A stretch of DNA of 64,000 nt from Fistularia commersonii (taxonomy: Eukaryota > Chordata > Actinopteri > Syngnathiformes > Fistulariidae), in the NCBI GenBank assembly GCA_037954325.1, contig JBBMNZ010000035.1, forward strand, positions 561,001-625,000, read 5' to 3'. Shown one piece after another: positions 11,490 to 23,842 of this stretch. Made by a program: the position numbers and the translations under genes. The notes beneath the pieces were generated by a model. It worked only from the letters and a program-made list of their open reading frames with translations, ran no database searches and was not told where the DNA came from. Every line of letters begins with the position of its first letter. The first letter of the stretch is position 1.

Positions 11490-12152
11490 GTGATGGTGAT
11501 GGTGATGAAGATGGAGATGAAGATGAAGATGAAGATCATGATGAAGATGAAGATCATGATGAAGATGAAGATGAAGATGGTGATCATGGCGATGAAGATG
11601 ATAATGATGATGAAGATGATGACGGTGATGGTGATGGAGATGAGATGGTGATGATGGTGATGAAGATGATGAAGATGAGGATGAAGATGATGATGAGATG
11701 GAGATGGAGATGGAGATGGAGATGGAGATGAAGATGAGGATGATGATGATGATGAGATGGAGATGGAGATGGAGATGAAGATGAGGATGATGATGATGAT
11801 GAGATGGAGATGGAGATGAAGATAAAGATTATGGTGATGGTGATGAAGATGAAGATGAAGATGAAGGTGGTGATGAAGATGAAGATGGTGATGATAAAGA
11901 TGAAGACGAAGATGAAGATGATGATGATGAGATGGAGGTGGAGATGGAGATGAAGATGATGATGATGATGAAAATTAAAATGATGATGATGGAGATGAAG
12001 ACGAAGACAAAGATGGAGATGATGATGCTGGTGATGGTGATGAAGATGAAGATGAAGATGAAGATGGAGATGGAGATGATGATGATGGAGACGGAGATGA
12101 TGATGATGATGAAGATGATGGAGATGACGATGGAGATGAGATGAAGATGAAG
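11375..12152 (+). repeat. 780-bp GAT/GAA/GAG trinucleotide array
   Basis: An almost unbroken run of GATGAAGATGGA-type triplets starts with a pure (GAT)n at about 11428-11486. All frames are open and give Met/Glu/Lys or His/Leu runs, which are artefacts. Confidence 0.95.
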
Positions 12153-12211
12153 GTGCCAGCTCATTCATTCATTCAGTGTCTCTCCTGCTGACCACAGTCA
12201 TGGGTGGGAGG

Positions 12212-12275
12212 AGCCAATCACAGGTGTCACAGGACGAGGGGCGGGGCTTCCTCTGGATGGCTCAGCTGTCAATCA
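12212..12275 (+). promoter_or_regulatory. CCAAT / GC box / PBX-type module
   Basis: AGCCAATCA at 12212, GGGGCGGGGCTT at about 12239 and AGCTGTCAATCA ending at 12275 make 64 bp end to end in the plus orientation. Confidence 0.6.
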
Positions 12276-12384
12276 CAGGTTCAGCCGTTCCTCATACACA
12301 GAGGCTTCAAACACCTTCAGTGGAGCTGGTGACCATAGAAGGAGAACATGGAGGTCCCACGTGGAGAACCCAAGCTGGGACGGT

Positions 12385-12900
12385 CCACTTCTTCTTCTCC
12401 TTTGGAGAAGCCAATCATCTGCCTCCATCTAACCCTCTTCTCTCGAAACAACTCGCTTCCTGTCCTCAACCTCAGCACCCTTCAACCCAGATCTTCTCCA
12501 CCCCCCTCTGTCCATGTCCAAACCACTTTATGTCCAGAACATCTAGCATGTGCCGCCCCTCTGAAGGTCTCCATCCTCCTCGCTCCCAAAGAGGAACGTC
12601 CACATCTTCACCCTGCTTCCTCCAGCTCCGCCTCGCGTCTCCACGGCCGCTCTCACCTTCATCTTCTCCAGCTTTCCTTTCATTCTTTCTTCTTCTACTT
12701 TCTCCAGCCGTTCCAACCTTCTCACCCACGTTCCTCCACCGACTTCTGAACCTTAGTATTTAAACTCCTCCACCTTCTTCACCTCCGCCGCCTGTAGCCT
12801 CTCGGTTCCTCTCGGGTTCCTCTCGTTCACACGCATGTATTCCGTCCTGCTGCGGCTGACCTTCATTCCCCCTCTCTAGATGTTCCTCCACCCGTTCCCT
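12385..12900 (-). mobile_element. RTE-like LINE reverse-transcriptase 3' fragment, decayed
   Basis: On the minus strand the translation carries the hallmark tail of a fish RTE-like non-LTR retrotransposon: KVSRSRTEYM, VNERNP, then EVKKVEEFKY. Further on come remnants of the segment that normally reads as a helical domain and a weak match to the C-terminal RPRGRPKRR region. A stop follows EFKY and frames are lost after it, so this is a dead fragment. The plus strand shows the familiar complement words TTTAAACTCCTCCACCTTC and CTAGCATGTGCCGCCCCTCTG. The clade call rests on the amino-acid signature; another related LINE clade is possible. Confidence 0.75.
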
Positions 12901-13274
12901 GGTGGAGGTGGAGGTCCAGCACCTCCTGATAGAAAGATGTTTCTGCTGCTCAGACAAACCGCAACACGGTCCGGGCCCTCAGGTGAACGTCATGTTCAAA
13001 AACACCCCCTCCTCCCGACATGTACAGAGTGTGTAAACGCACAAAGCGCACTAAAACCTGAAGTGTGTCAGGAGCCCGCGGACCCCCTCCATCTCCATCT
13101 CCATCTCCATCTCCACCTCCACCTTCACCTTCTCCTCCATCTCCACCTCCACCACCTCATCAATATTGTAAGCCGCTACTTAGTGGACAAAAGACGGCCA
13201 AGACCAGGGGACACCTGGGGCCAGACGATGGCGAGCGGGGCGGCGGGTAAGTAGGTCTGAGTGCTTCGCTTGAA

Positions 13275-13349
<75 letters not shown>

Positions 13350-13438
13350 ACGGTAAACACCTTGAGTCAAGACACTTCACGCTAATATGACTTCTTCTCA
13401 ATGAAACTGCAAGGCTAATCAATACCTTCAACATCAGC

Positions 13439-13490
<52 letters not shown>

Positions 13491-13590
13491 ACAAGTTCTC
13501 AGATTTACTGAAGCTAACATTGACAATATTCCCACATCTCCTCGACGAGATGCAAGGCTAATCAATTCGGAACCCCTGAATGCTAGCTTG

Positions 13591-13636
<46 letters not shown>

Positions 13637-14026
13637 CAAGAGAGAGAGAATATATGTGTGCACATGTTCATTTTGATGAATTAAGCACACTTGATATGAA
13701 CAGTAAAATGCATTTACACAATAAATACAAAGACAAATAAGATTTAAAGCCTCTAACTGCTAGCTTAGCATTGCATCTGTGTGTGTGTGTGTGTTTGTTT
13801 TGATGAATATAAAAATTACACACCCTTTACATGAACAATAAAACCCATTTACTCAATAAATACAAAAGTAATCCATTTATAGCCTCGTCGTTAGCATCAG
13901 CGCTAACACCTTAGCCTGCTAGCATCGTACCAGTCGGTGACGGAGCACGACATCATGATGCGTTCATGAACCTGCCAGAGGTCAAGTTGTAGAGGAAGCG
14001 GGTGGAAGGCGTCCGTCGCAGGAAGT

Positions 14027-14057
<31 letters not shown>

Positions 14058-14514
14058 CCTACACGGTGTGGCTCAGGCAGTGTGTGCCCACATCGGCTCA
14101 GTTAACAAAATCAATAGGCCCTGGTGTGTGTGAACGTGTCGCGGGGAGTGTATGAGCGTGTGTGTGATGGCGGCGGCGGCGGCGGCGGCGGCGAGGGGGG
14201 GGGCTGCAGGTGAGAGAGTTGTTCCCTTTTCCTCACATCAATTATTGAGGCGTCAGGACACACTGAGAGCTCCAGGGGGTCAAAGGTCAGAAGACGAGCG
14301 CTCTGAGGGATTTTCAGGAGACCCTCAGAGTGTGTCTGTGTGTGTGTGTGAGTCCATTCGCAATCCACCCACACACACACACACACACACACAAATCCCC
14401 TGACCCCCAGAACTGTGCAAACACTCCTAGTGTATGTGTGAAAATGTGTGTGTGTGTGTCGGGTTGTGTTTAAATACCTGTGAATTGAAGTAAACGCTTA
14501 GTTTGTTTTATGGT

Positions 14515-14557
<43 letters not shown>

Positions 14558-14770
14558 CCTGGCTCAGGTTCTCCACCTGGTTCTCTGTGAGGAGCCTCCA
14601 TGGTCTCCATGCGTGGCCCCGTGATTGACAGCTGTCTGGTCCGGGTTAAACGCCACCTTCTGCACAGATGACGTCAGGGATAGGCTCCGCCCCCAACCAC
14701 TGCCAGCAGAACGAATGAATGAGTGAATCATGGAATGGATGAAATCATCCGTCAGATCGGAAAACAATAA
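12901..14770. repeat. Microsatellite-rich intergenic DNA
   Basis: (CCATCT)n at about 13090-13155, TG tracts at 13278-13348, 13441-13490, 13592-13634 and 14517-14556, CA tracts at 14027-14056 and 14370-14392. TGATTGACAG lies at 14622 followed by GTTTAAC-type sequence. No gene seen. Confidence 0.6.
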
Positions 14771-14774
14771 CTCT

Positions 14775-15465
14775 GTGTCAGATTAACAGAAATTGACATG
14801 CAATGATAAATGTGTTGTATAATAAATGAATGAGTGAATGAATTTACATCAAATTGAGAAACGATTTGTGTCAAATAAACAGAAATTGACATGCAATGAT
14901 TTTATATATATATATACATTATGCATTACATTTGGCAGACACTTTTATCCAAAGCGACAATGACAAACAAGTTATGCCAATAATTGTATGAGTGAATGAA
15001 TGAATGAATGAATGAATTTAGATCAAATTGAGAAACAATTTGTGTCAAATAAACAGAACTTGACATGCAATGATAAACAAGTTATGCTAATGATTGTATG
15101 AGTGAATGAATGAATGACTGAATCAATGAATGAATGAATGAATTTACGTCAAATTGAGAAAAAATAGCAATTTGTGTCAAATAAACAGAACTCATAATGC
15201 AATAATGAACAAGTTATGCCAATGAATGTGTGAGTGAGTGAATGAATGAATGAATGAATGAATGAATGAATGAATCCATCAAAAAACTGACAGTTTAACA
15301 GAAATATAAATGCATTGGTAAACATGTTCTGGTAATGATTGCATGAATGGATGAATGAGTGATGAAGTCCATCAGATCCTAAACAGAGCAGTGGCAGAAA
15401 GCAACTCCTGATCATGAATGAATGAATGAATGAATGAATGAATGAATGAATGAATTTTCATGACC
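14775..15465 (+). repeat. About 100-130 bp tandem repeat with embedded (GAAT)n
   Basis: The block AAATTGAGAAAC.ATTTGTGTCAAATAAACAGAA then TTGACATGCAATGAT then AAACAAGTTATGC then a (TGAA)n run recurs about four times (near 14775, 14850, 15020 and 15145). The final part degenerates into pure GAAT runs at 15238-15275 and 15414-15453. One copy is split by the insertion at 14900-14957. Confidence 0.85.
14900..14957 (+). mobile_element. 58-bp insertion with 6-bp target duplication
   Basis: Flanking CAATGA at 14894-14899 and 14958-14963 is duplicated, while the other copies of the host repeat have CAATGA once. The insert has a TA-rich start and the widespread fish word CATTTGGCAGAC followed by CTTTTATCCAAAGCGA. 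This is a very short non-autonomous element or a fragment of one; its family is not assigned. Confidence 0.6.
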
Positions 15466-16805
15466 TGCACCTTCAAACTCCTGATCACTAAAAGTGAGCA
15501 GGTGGAGTCCTGCCCCCCCTCACCCTTTCACCCCCCCAACCTTTTCAAGGCATTTTAACCCCCCCATCTCTACGCTCACCATTTCTAAGGGTCTAGCACC
15601 CCCCCCCCACACACACACACACACACACACAAACACCCCCCCCCACAGCAGCGCTAGCTGCATTAGCGGCGTGGATGGCTGATGCGTGTAGCGTTAGCGG
15701 CCCGGCAGCGCCTGCCCGTGTCTGGGCCGCGGCCCGGCTCATGAAATATTGACGGGCCAGTGTCCCTTCCAGGAGCTCGCTCGGAGTGGGGGGGCGATGG
15801 GGGGGCGATAAGGGGGGGGTGATGGGGGCGGGGGGGGGGGTGTTGAGAGGGGGCCACATTAATATTTCAGACTGCAATCTCCTGCTTGACAAACTCTCCC
15901 ACGTGATTGGCTAAAAAGCGGCCCGCATTGCCTAGCAAGCAGCCCCCCCCCCCCCCCCCCCATCCACCCCTCCGTCCGCTCACCGTTTCACTTCATTTGC
16001 TAACTTTAACTCCTCAACGCCACGTCCGGTTGGACGGCCAGCGGGGAGGGGGCGGAGCCAGGGGGTAATTAATTACGGCCAATGATTTGGTCCGTCCCCG
16101 GCAGCGAAGGGCCGGACGGAGCCCCCGGGGGCCCCGCCGGTGGGTCCCGACGAATGAAGTGGCATCCATTTTTTATGAAGAGCAGGTTATCCTATTTAGT
16201 CAGATTAAAACAGGCGGGGGGAGGAAGAGGAGGAGGAGGAGGAGGAGGAAAGGGGGACAGATCCACCGAGAAGACGGGAAGAAGAACTTCCTCCCATTTG
16301 CCCTTTTCTCCTCCTCCTCCTCCTCTTTTATTTCTTCACAACAACAATGGCTCCTCTCCATCCTCCTCCTCCTCCATCCGTTAACCCGCCGATGGAGCTT
16401 CATCGTCTTATTTTACTCTCTTATGTTTTCCAGCTTCTTCATGGTTTATTCTTTTGTTTCCGCGGAGATGGAAGACATAAAAGTGTTTTCTTGTTCCTGC
16501 GAGGAACCAGATGAATAAAGTAAACGTGGAGAAACGTCTGCAGAGGTAAAAGAGCTCTTTAGTGGCTTATTTGGTTATTTAAGCATCCTTCAATCAGCGG
16601 GAGGAACTTTGTTTATTATAGGAATTAAGTCGGGAAATCTAGAATTTTTTTAATCATATAATTTTGTTGATAGACTGACGTTTTTATAGTTATTTATTCA
16701 TTATTATTATTATGAATTATTCTTGATTATCACAGGAGTTTCAACGTGTGGAAACCATGTGTGAGGTTTTGTGTGGGGTGGGTTCCTGAGGGGGAGCTAA
16801 TCCGG
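15466..16805. other. Intergenic with homopolymer and GGA tracts
   Basis: C runs and a short CA tract at 15600-15645, G-rich DNA at 15788-15842, a C run at 15943-15961, (GGA)n at about 16216-16255, TCC runs at about 16308-16380. No gene seen. Confidence 0.55.
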
Positions 16806-16807
16806 GT

Positions 16808-17462
16808 CACCTAGCATCACAACCCTTAGCATCACATTTCATAGCTTCATATTTGATAGCATCACATCCCTTAACATCACATTTGATAGCATCACATCCC
16901 CTAGCATCAGATTTCATAGCATCAAATTCGATAGCGTCAGATTTGATAGCATCATATTTGATAGCATCACATCCCTTAGCATCACATCCCCTAGCATCAG
17001 ATTTCATAGCATCACGTTCGATAGCGTCAGATTTGATAGCATCACATTTGATAGCATCACATCCCTTAGTATCACATTCAATAGCATCACATCCCTTAGC
17101 ATCAGATTTGATAGCATCACATCCCCTAGCATCAGATTTGATAGCATCACATTTGATAGCATCACATCCCTTAGCATCAGATTTGATAGCTTCACATCCC
17201 TTAGCATCAGATTTGATAGCATCACATTCGATAGCATCAGATTTGATAGCATCAGATTTGATAGCATCAGATTTGATAGCTTCAGATTTGATAGCGTCAC
17301 GTTCGATAGCATCAGATTTGATAGCATTGTATTTGATAGCATCACATTCCTTAGCATCACATTTGATAGCATCGCATCCCCTAGCATCAGATTTCATAGT
17401 ATCACTTTCGATAGCATCACATCCTCTGGCATCACATTTGATAGGATCACATTTTATAGCAT
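16808..17462 (+). repeat. 15-bp minisatellite open in several frames
   Basis: About 43 units of 15 bp, mostly AGCATCACATTTGAT, AGCATCACATCCCTT and AGCATCAGATTTGAT. As 15 is a multiple of three, each frame repeats a pentapeptide (for example SDAIK on the minus strand). Frames of 130 to 230 codons stay open on both strands. Nothing upstream resembles a start context or promoter, so these are most simply repeat artefacts. Confidence 0.95.
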
Positions 17463-17504
17463 GGAGACGTGAGTTTGACACAATGCAGCCCAGCATTGAG
17501 GGTG

Positions 17505-17665
17505 TAGCATGGTGAGATGTGAGCTAGCATGGTGTGATATAGCATGGTGAGATGTGAGCTAGCATGGTGTGATATGGCATGGTGAGATGTGAGCTAGCAT
17601 GGTGTGATATAGCATGGTGAGATGTGTCCGAGCATGGTATGATGTAGCATTGTGAATTGTAGCAT
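17505..17665 (+). repeat. 35-bp minisatellite
   Basis: Four to five units containing TAGCATGGTGAGATGTGAGC and TAGCATGGTGTGATA. It directly follows the 15-bp array and shares the TAGCAT word, so the two may have a common origin. Confidence 0.9.
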
Positions 17666-18598
17666 GGCACGGTTCGGCGTAGCATGGTGTGATGTAGCAC
17701 GGCTGAGGTACCACGTAGTGCTGGACGTTGTAGCCTAGCCTGGCACAGTGCAGCTTGTCCCAGCTCCAGGATGCTCCACCCCCTCCATGACCCCCGGTTG
17801 GAGCTCCACGGCGTCCAGCTTCTGCAGGGTCACAGGTGGGGCGACCCCACCGGAGAACCAACAAACGATTAGCACGAAAAACATGCAGAAAACTTCCCGC
17901 GGCGGTGATGTTGTCTTCAGTACCTTTTTCACCCCTGACCCCCACCTGCGCGGCGCGGGAGGCTACTGCTAAATGATGCAGGAGGCACCAGACGGGCGCG
18001 TAACACGCCACGGCCAATGGCACGTCAAGCTAAGAGGCGGGTGGAGGCAGAGGTGGTGTCAGAAAAAGAACACGACAAGCGGGTCAACGAAGCTAAGCTA
18101 ACCGGGCGAATAGAAAGAAAGCTAGCAAAACTAGCGAGGCTGACTATTTTGAATGGATCTTCTGTTATAAACCCCAATAAAGTGATGTAAGGATGATTAA
18201 AACAGTCTTGTATATAAACATATATGCATGTCGGTCAACCTGGTGAGGTTATAAGCGGCGAGAAAGAAAAAGAAGGAGGAAGAAAAGGAGGAAGAGGAAA
18301 AACAAAAGCAAAACGGCGAGGCGAGGCGAGGCGGTGTTCTCCTCCCCCCGCCGAGACGCCGGGGCCAAACAACACAAATCATGGCTCTGTTAGTGCTCAA
18401 CGTCCAGCCATGCAGATAATGTCAGGAAGTATCCGAGGAGAACACACACACACACACACACACATGCACACACTCACACACACTAGTTTCCTAACGACCA
18501 TGTTTTAAAGGACAAGGCCGGTGGGACAGTCAGTGAGCGAGAATCAATGGAGGCCCGGAGTGTCTGTCCGACCCACAGCTGCATGTTCTCCTGTTAGG

Positions 18599-18649
<51 letters not shown>

Positions 18650-19029
18650 TGACTCGCTCTGGAAGCAGCAGCCCGAGGAAATGCCAAAATACTTCACGCT
18701 ACTTCCCCCCCTGGCCTTAGCGCTGCGCTAACTCTGCGAGCTACTTCCCGCGAAGCTGTTTGGATTCATCGCCCTCCATGTTTGTAGTTTTTAAAGGGGC
18801 GTCCTGTCAATCATCCCGTTGAGGTTGTAGGTACGTTGTCGCTGAACACGCTACGTCAGGGCTTTCTTTACCTGGCGCGCCAGTAAAGAAGCTAGCATGC
18901 TAACACATTGGCACACAAGTAGCAGATCTCTGGGCCTAACATCATGACCTTTGACCCGCAGAGGGGCCGTGCAGTAGTATGTGTAGTATTGCAGGTAGAA
19001 GTATTTTAGAAATACAAATACTTAGAAGC
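17666..19029. other. Intergenic, no supported gene
   Basis: (TG)n at 18603-18647, CA at 18443-18466, and a purine-rich run at 18260-18320. CTGTCAATCA lies at 18804. A short open frame at about 18025-18190 ends before AATAAA, but I do not recognise it. Confidence 0.5.
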
Positions 19030-19972
19030 ACAGCGATCCCTTAAGATAGGAATTTAATCCATTCCAGAAGTGGGTTCGTATGTTGATTTTTTGGTATCTT
19101 TAATTAATTTTCCACTTTTAAAATAACAGAAAACAAATTAATTCATTCCACCACCCTCCCGAAACTCACAAAATAAGGATATTGAAATCGAAAAATCCTG
19201 AAAAAGAAGGATATTAATAATGCAAGGGACATCAGAAAGAAAAATCATGGATAATGTGAACTTATAGTGTTTTATTATGAATCCTAAGCTAATCAAGCTA
19301 AGCGTGAGAGGAGGCAGCAGCCACAACTTTGTCTTTTATTAGTTTATGTCTTTTAACTACTTTAGTACTTGAAGTATTTAATCCTTTTTAATTTGAATAT
19401 ATAATTTTTTTTTATATGGATTATATTTCATACATTTACACTTCAGAGATTATTTTATTGTACATTCTTATTGTTTTTTTTAACTTGTATTTTTAGCTAG
19501 CTTGTATGTGCTGCTGCGTCCAAGCATGGGATCATTAAAAAACATCTCATCTAATCAATTAACCTGAGATGATTGTGAAATTAAAATTAACTTCAATTTC
19601 ACTTTTATTTTTCTTCACCAGTTTTCTTTTTTTTTTTTGATTCGTTTTGCTGTGAAACACTAGATAATAACGTTTTTTTTTTCTCTAAGAATTGATCCAA
19701 TAAAGTTGCCTATTTTTTGAAATATTACAGAAATTATTTCAGCACATGTGGTCCAACAAACGGCTCCGAGGCACTTTTTTCTGGCTGTTTTCTCTCAATG
19801 AAATCAGCCAATTTCTGATGAAATCCAATATTTGTTTTATTTCAGCTGTTGAAGCTGATAATATTTATTTTTTTTTTTTTTTTTTGAATTTCAAGGATAA
19901 ATTTTGCTCGAATCACATTTCCTATCTTAAAAATGTATACATAAAGTGATTCGTATCTTAACGGGCCACTGT
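19030..19972. mobile_element. Non-autonomous DNA transposon with imperfect TIRs
   Basis: The left end ACAGCGATCCCTTAAGATAG and the right end, read inward, ACAGTGGCCCGTTAAGATAC match at 16 of 20 positions and continue imperfectly (GAATT/GAATC). TAGAAG flanks both ends (19023-19028 and 19975-19980) as a possible target duplication. There is no transposase frame inside. A LINE 3' end lies nested within. The superfamily cannot be fixed from this. Confidence 0.6.
19395..19555 (+). mobile_element. LINE 3' end nested in the TIR element
   Basis: AT-rich 3' UTR-like sequence ends in GCATGGGATCATTAAAAAAC followed by ATCTCATCT. This is the usual style of fish L2/Rex-type LINE tails (CATGGGATCAATAAAG then short ATCT repeats). 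Only the tail is present. Confidence 0.5.
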
Positions 19973-19978
19973 AAATAG

Positions 19979-20170
19979 AAGATAAGATAAACTTTTTTGT
20001 TCCCAAAAGGGAAATTCTTTTGTCACATTAGCGTAACAGTTATAAGTGTCAATAAATATGAATATAAATATAAATAGAGACAATTAAAAGATAGCAGAAG
20101 GGAAAATAGCAAAAGAAAAAATAATAATAGAAGAGAACGACAACAGCAACAACATCAAGGATAAGAATGG
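19979..20170 (-). mobile_element. LINE 3' end, minus orientation, copy 1
   Basis: AGATAAGATAAAC followed by TTTTGTTCCCAAAAGGG, and TCACATTAGCGTAACAG, is the reverse complement of a fish LINE 3' tail. The 5'-ward part shares GTCAATAAATATGAATATA with copy 2. Confidence 0.6.
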
Positions 20171-20396
20171 AAAAAAAATGAAAAAATTAGACAGTCAGGG
20201 TGAAAATAGACAGCAGAAATTAAAGGACATAAACATAAATGACAATGACAAGAATAATAAATATAAACAAAAATAGGCAGGATGCAAGTGAACTGTTACC
20301 TACAAGGATAAAAAACAGATAGACAACAATAAGTCTGCAACTCAATATTAATCTTGTTATGTAAAATATACTAATAATAACAAGAACAATAATAAC

Positions 20397-20442
<46 letters not shown>

Positions 20443-20625
20443 AGATGAGATAAAAAACTTTTTTGACCCCATGGGGATATTGCTGTGCCACGGCAGTGTT
20501 ACAGCTGTAATGTAAAGAAATTAAAAAGTCAAATAAATATGAATATAGATATAAATAGAGAGACAGAGGACAGTAAGACATTTATAAATAGATAGCAACG
20601 ACAACAGAGATAAGAATGGAAGTTA
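20397..20625 (-). mobile_element. LINE 3' end, minus orientation, copy 2, with (ATT)n tail
   Basis: The (ATT)n at 20397-20440 adjoins AAGATGAGATAAAAAAC and TTTTGACCCCATGGGG, then the same internal words as copy 1 (AATAAATATGAATATAGATA and ACGACAACAG). The two copies are either independent insertions or one duplication. Confidence 0.6.
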
Positions 20626-20816
20626 ATTGTTGTTATCATGTATAATGTTTTTCTGTATATAATAATTTTACGTATAATAAACTCACTGGACGATCTGGAA
20701 TTGATCGGGAAATTAAAAAAAAAACAGATAAGCCCCGCCCCCAGGTGTGTTCCTACGGTAGAACCAGGGTCGGATGGCGTTTTTGACGGCGGACGCCATC
20801 CAGTGGCGTTTGAGTC

Positions 20817-20849
<33 letters not shown>

Positions 20850-22446
20850 ACCCTCGACCATCAGAACTGGAGGTAAGATGTTTTTCGTCCCCCACCGCCG
20901 TGGACCAGATAACTCCATTAATGGAGCGGCCCCACCTCCACCCCCCCCCCCCCCACGCCCCCCCACGCTCTTACAGTACTCTTCCACTTTGTGAATTATG
21001 AATGGAGGGGCCCCGTGTTTTCCCCGCCGCTGGCCGGCCGGCGTCCACTCAGTGCACTCTACTGTACATGAACACATCGTATTCAAACACCGGGGCAAAT
21101 GAGCCGCCGGGTGGGTCGGAGGGGTCTGGGGGGGGGCAGGGGGGGGTAGGTGGGGGGCCGGATCGATGGCGGTAAAGTTTGTCTGGAGAAAAATTTACGA
21201 GGCTTTAAAAAAGTGTTTCTACCAGCGGCGGCGGAGGGGAGAGCGTGAAAGGGCTTTTAAGAGGGACGCCGGGATTTCCCACAGACCCTGAACTCACCAC
21301 CGACCCCCAACAGCCACAGGAAACACAAGGATTATTGTCTTTAGATTATTGGGCTGACAGTTACAGTGGAAGCATTGGGGTTATTTTATTTCTCACACAC
21401 ACACACACACACACACACAAGCTAATTTAAAAAATTAGCTAAAAGCTAATTTACAAATAAAAACAATGTTTATTCGATTTGGTTTACGATGTGATTGACA
21501 GGTCATAAGACATGAAGTGTGTGTGTGGGGGGGGGGGGGGGGGGGGGGGGCTCGGCGCCGCTTCACCCGACCCAAAATGTCCTCCTTTTACGAGGCCTCG
21601 GCGCCGCTAACGACGAGCCGCCGCCGTAATTAGTCTCATCAGACGGACTCTCAAAGCGTTCTGATTAGCTTAATTAGCTTCGGTCCCTACCACCAGCGTG
21701 CTGGCACACACACACACTCACACACACACACACACGTGCACGTAAACCCCCGGCTCCCTGTGGACCCGACCGCCGCCGCTAACGGGGAAAAAGAGAGTTG
21801 ACGAAAAACTGCGGGTTTTTAAAAGTTAAACAGCAGCGGGCTGAAGCCTTTCCGCCGGAGACGGCGGGGGAATAATCAGCTCTTAATCCACGCGCTAATT
21901 TAATTAGTCGCCGTGACGACGCACCCCCACCCCCTCCACCCCCACGGGGGGAGGAAAGGAGCGAGGAAGTGATACAAAAAGGGGTATTTTAAATAAAATC
22001 CCTGAAAGAAAAGTGTTATTTAGCTTCCCGAGGACGTCTGCTGCAGCGGGCGGGGGGTGGGGGGGCTCGTTAGCGGCGGCGTTGATGCAACATCGTGAAG
22101 TCGGTCAACGGACGCCGAGCTACGAGCTCGAACCGGGGTTCTGAGCCCTGGAGACCCCCGAGATGAAGCCGCGTCAGCAGAACCCCGCCGGCGTATTCAG
22201 CCGCCCCGTCAATTCTGAATAACAATGTCATGAAGCGGTGATGAATCAATGCTAAGCGTTAGCTAAGTGTTAGCGTGAAGAACTAATCACTTCCGACAAA
22301 ACCATAACATCAAATGAATGTTACAGTTTGCCTGCTAGCAGGATGCTAATTAGCATCTCGTCATGGCCCGGCCTGGGTGGGGGTTAGCCTAGCTAGCTAG
22401 GGCTCCCAGCAGGAGGGACAGGGAGTGAATGTTTGATTTCAACCAG

Positions 22447-22494
<48 letters not shown>

Positions 22495-22728
22495 ACCTCC
22501 ACCTTCCTGTAGCCACCACCGTTCTCCGCGGTGTTCTCCCGCCTCCGGTGCTGCGCCGCTGCTCTGGTAAGCGGCCCTTTAAACGGGATTAGCGTGCGCC
22601 GCGGCGCTAACGAGGAGGGGGGAAAAAAAAAGGGAAAAAAAAAAAAAACATTAGCATGAAGCGGCTGCCGTGCGGGCAAAGCGAGGATCCTGATTGGACG
22701 GCTGCCCCCGGAATGCAGAAATCAAAGG

Positions 22729-22767
<39 letters not shown>

Positions 22768-23791
22768 CTCGGTGTGTGTTCAGCTCCTGGGAGAGAAGAG
22801 GAGCTGCTGGAGAGACGGCAGGAGGAGGAGGTGAAGATCTGAACGCTGAAAGAAATGTTCCACCCGGAGCCTCGGGACGTTCTCCGGTTCTCTCGCTCGA
22901 GAACATCTGGACCTTGGAGATCCCGTTTCAAAGTTCTGATCATCACCGTCCCCGTGTGAGGACGCCTCGCACCCTTCGGTTCCACCTTCTGGACCAACCG
23001 GACCTTCTCGGACGGCGGCCTGAAGAACCATGTGACGGAGAACCGAAGGAACCGAGGGAGACCTCGGCGCTGGCGGGTTCACATGGTCTTGGCGCCCCCT
23101 CCAGAAAGGAGTGTATACCTCCAGAACCCAACACACACACACACACACACACACACACGTAGCGGTTCCCGTGTGGCTAAGCTAACAGTGCTAAACAGGG
23201 GGATGAAGCAGTGTTTCTGGCTTCTTGACACTTCTTGCAGCGGTGGTGGGGGTGTGTGTGTGTCAGGATGTGTGTGTGTCAGGATGTGTGTGTGTGGGGG
23301 GGGGGGGGCCTGCGGCGAGGAGGCCGGGGGCTTCATTAGAGATATCTGGAGGCCGACCCCATCAGCCTCGGGGCAGGAGGGCCGGGAGCCTGGGGGGGCG
23401 AGGGGGGACGCACAACCCCACGCCCGAGACGAGCCGGGTTCCCCAGGGTTCCTCGACACCGACCTCCCGCCTCACGGACGGAGGAGAAGAAGAGGAATCA
23501 ACAGCGTTCTCCTTTGAACACCCGCCTCCTCCTCCTCCTCTTCATCCCTTTATCCTCACTCTCCTTCTCCCATGATGAATGATTCATTGGTCTCCTGCAC
23601 CTCCAGCAACGCTACCACCCAACTCCTCTCCTCCAGAGAGGAGGAGGAGAAGATGATGACAAAGAAGAGGAAGAAGAAGGAGATGAAGATGAAGAGGAGG
23701 AGGAGGAGGCCGCAAAAGGAGGAACAAACGTTTGTGTCACAGATTCCCTCCATTAAAAGCAGTGTTTGACAAATTACTTTACACAGCTCCG

Positions 23792-23842
<51 letters not shown>

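Noticed and set aside
12176..12763. 195-codon plus-strand frame
   Set aside because: Antisense of another RTE-like fragment plus flanking repeat.
16807..17515. Long pentapeptide-repeat frames on both strands
   Set aside because: A 15-bp repeat without stops keeps several frames open automatically; no start context or domain.
22786..22850. Plus-strand GREEELLERRQEEEVKI ending in a stop, after an acceptor-like TTCAG
   Set aside because: Short, purine-rich, no partner exon and no recognisable family; chance is likely.
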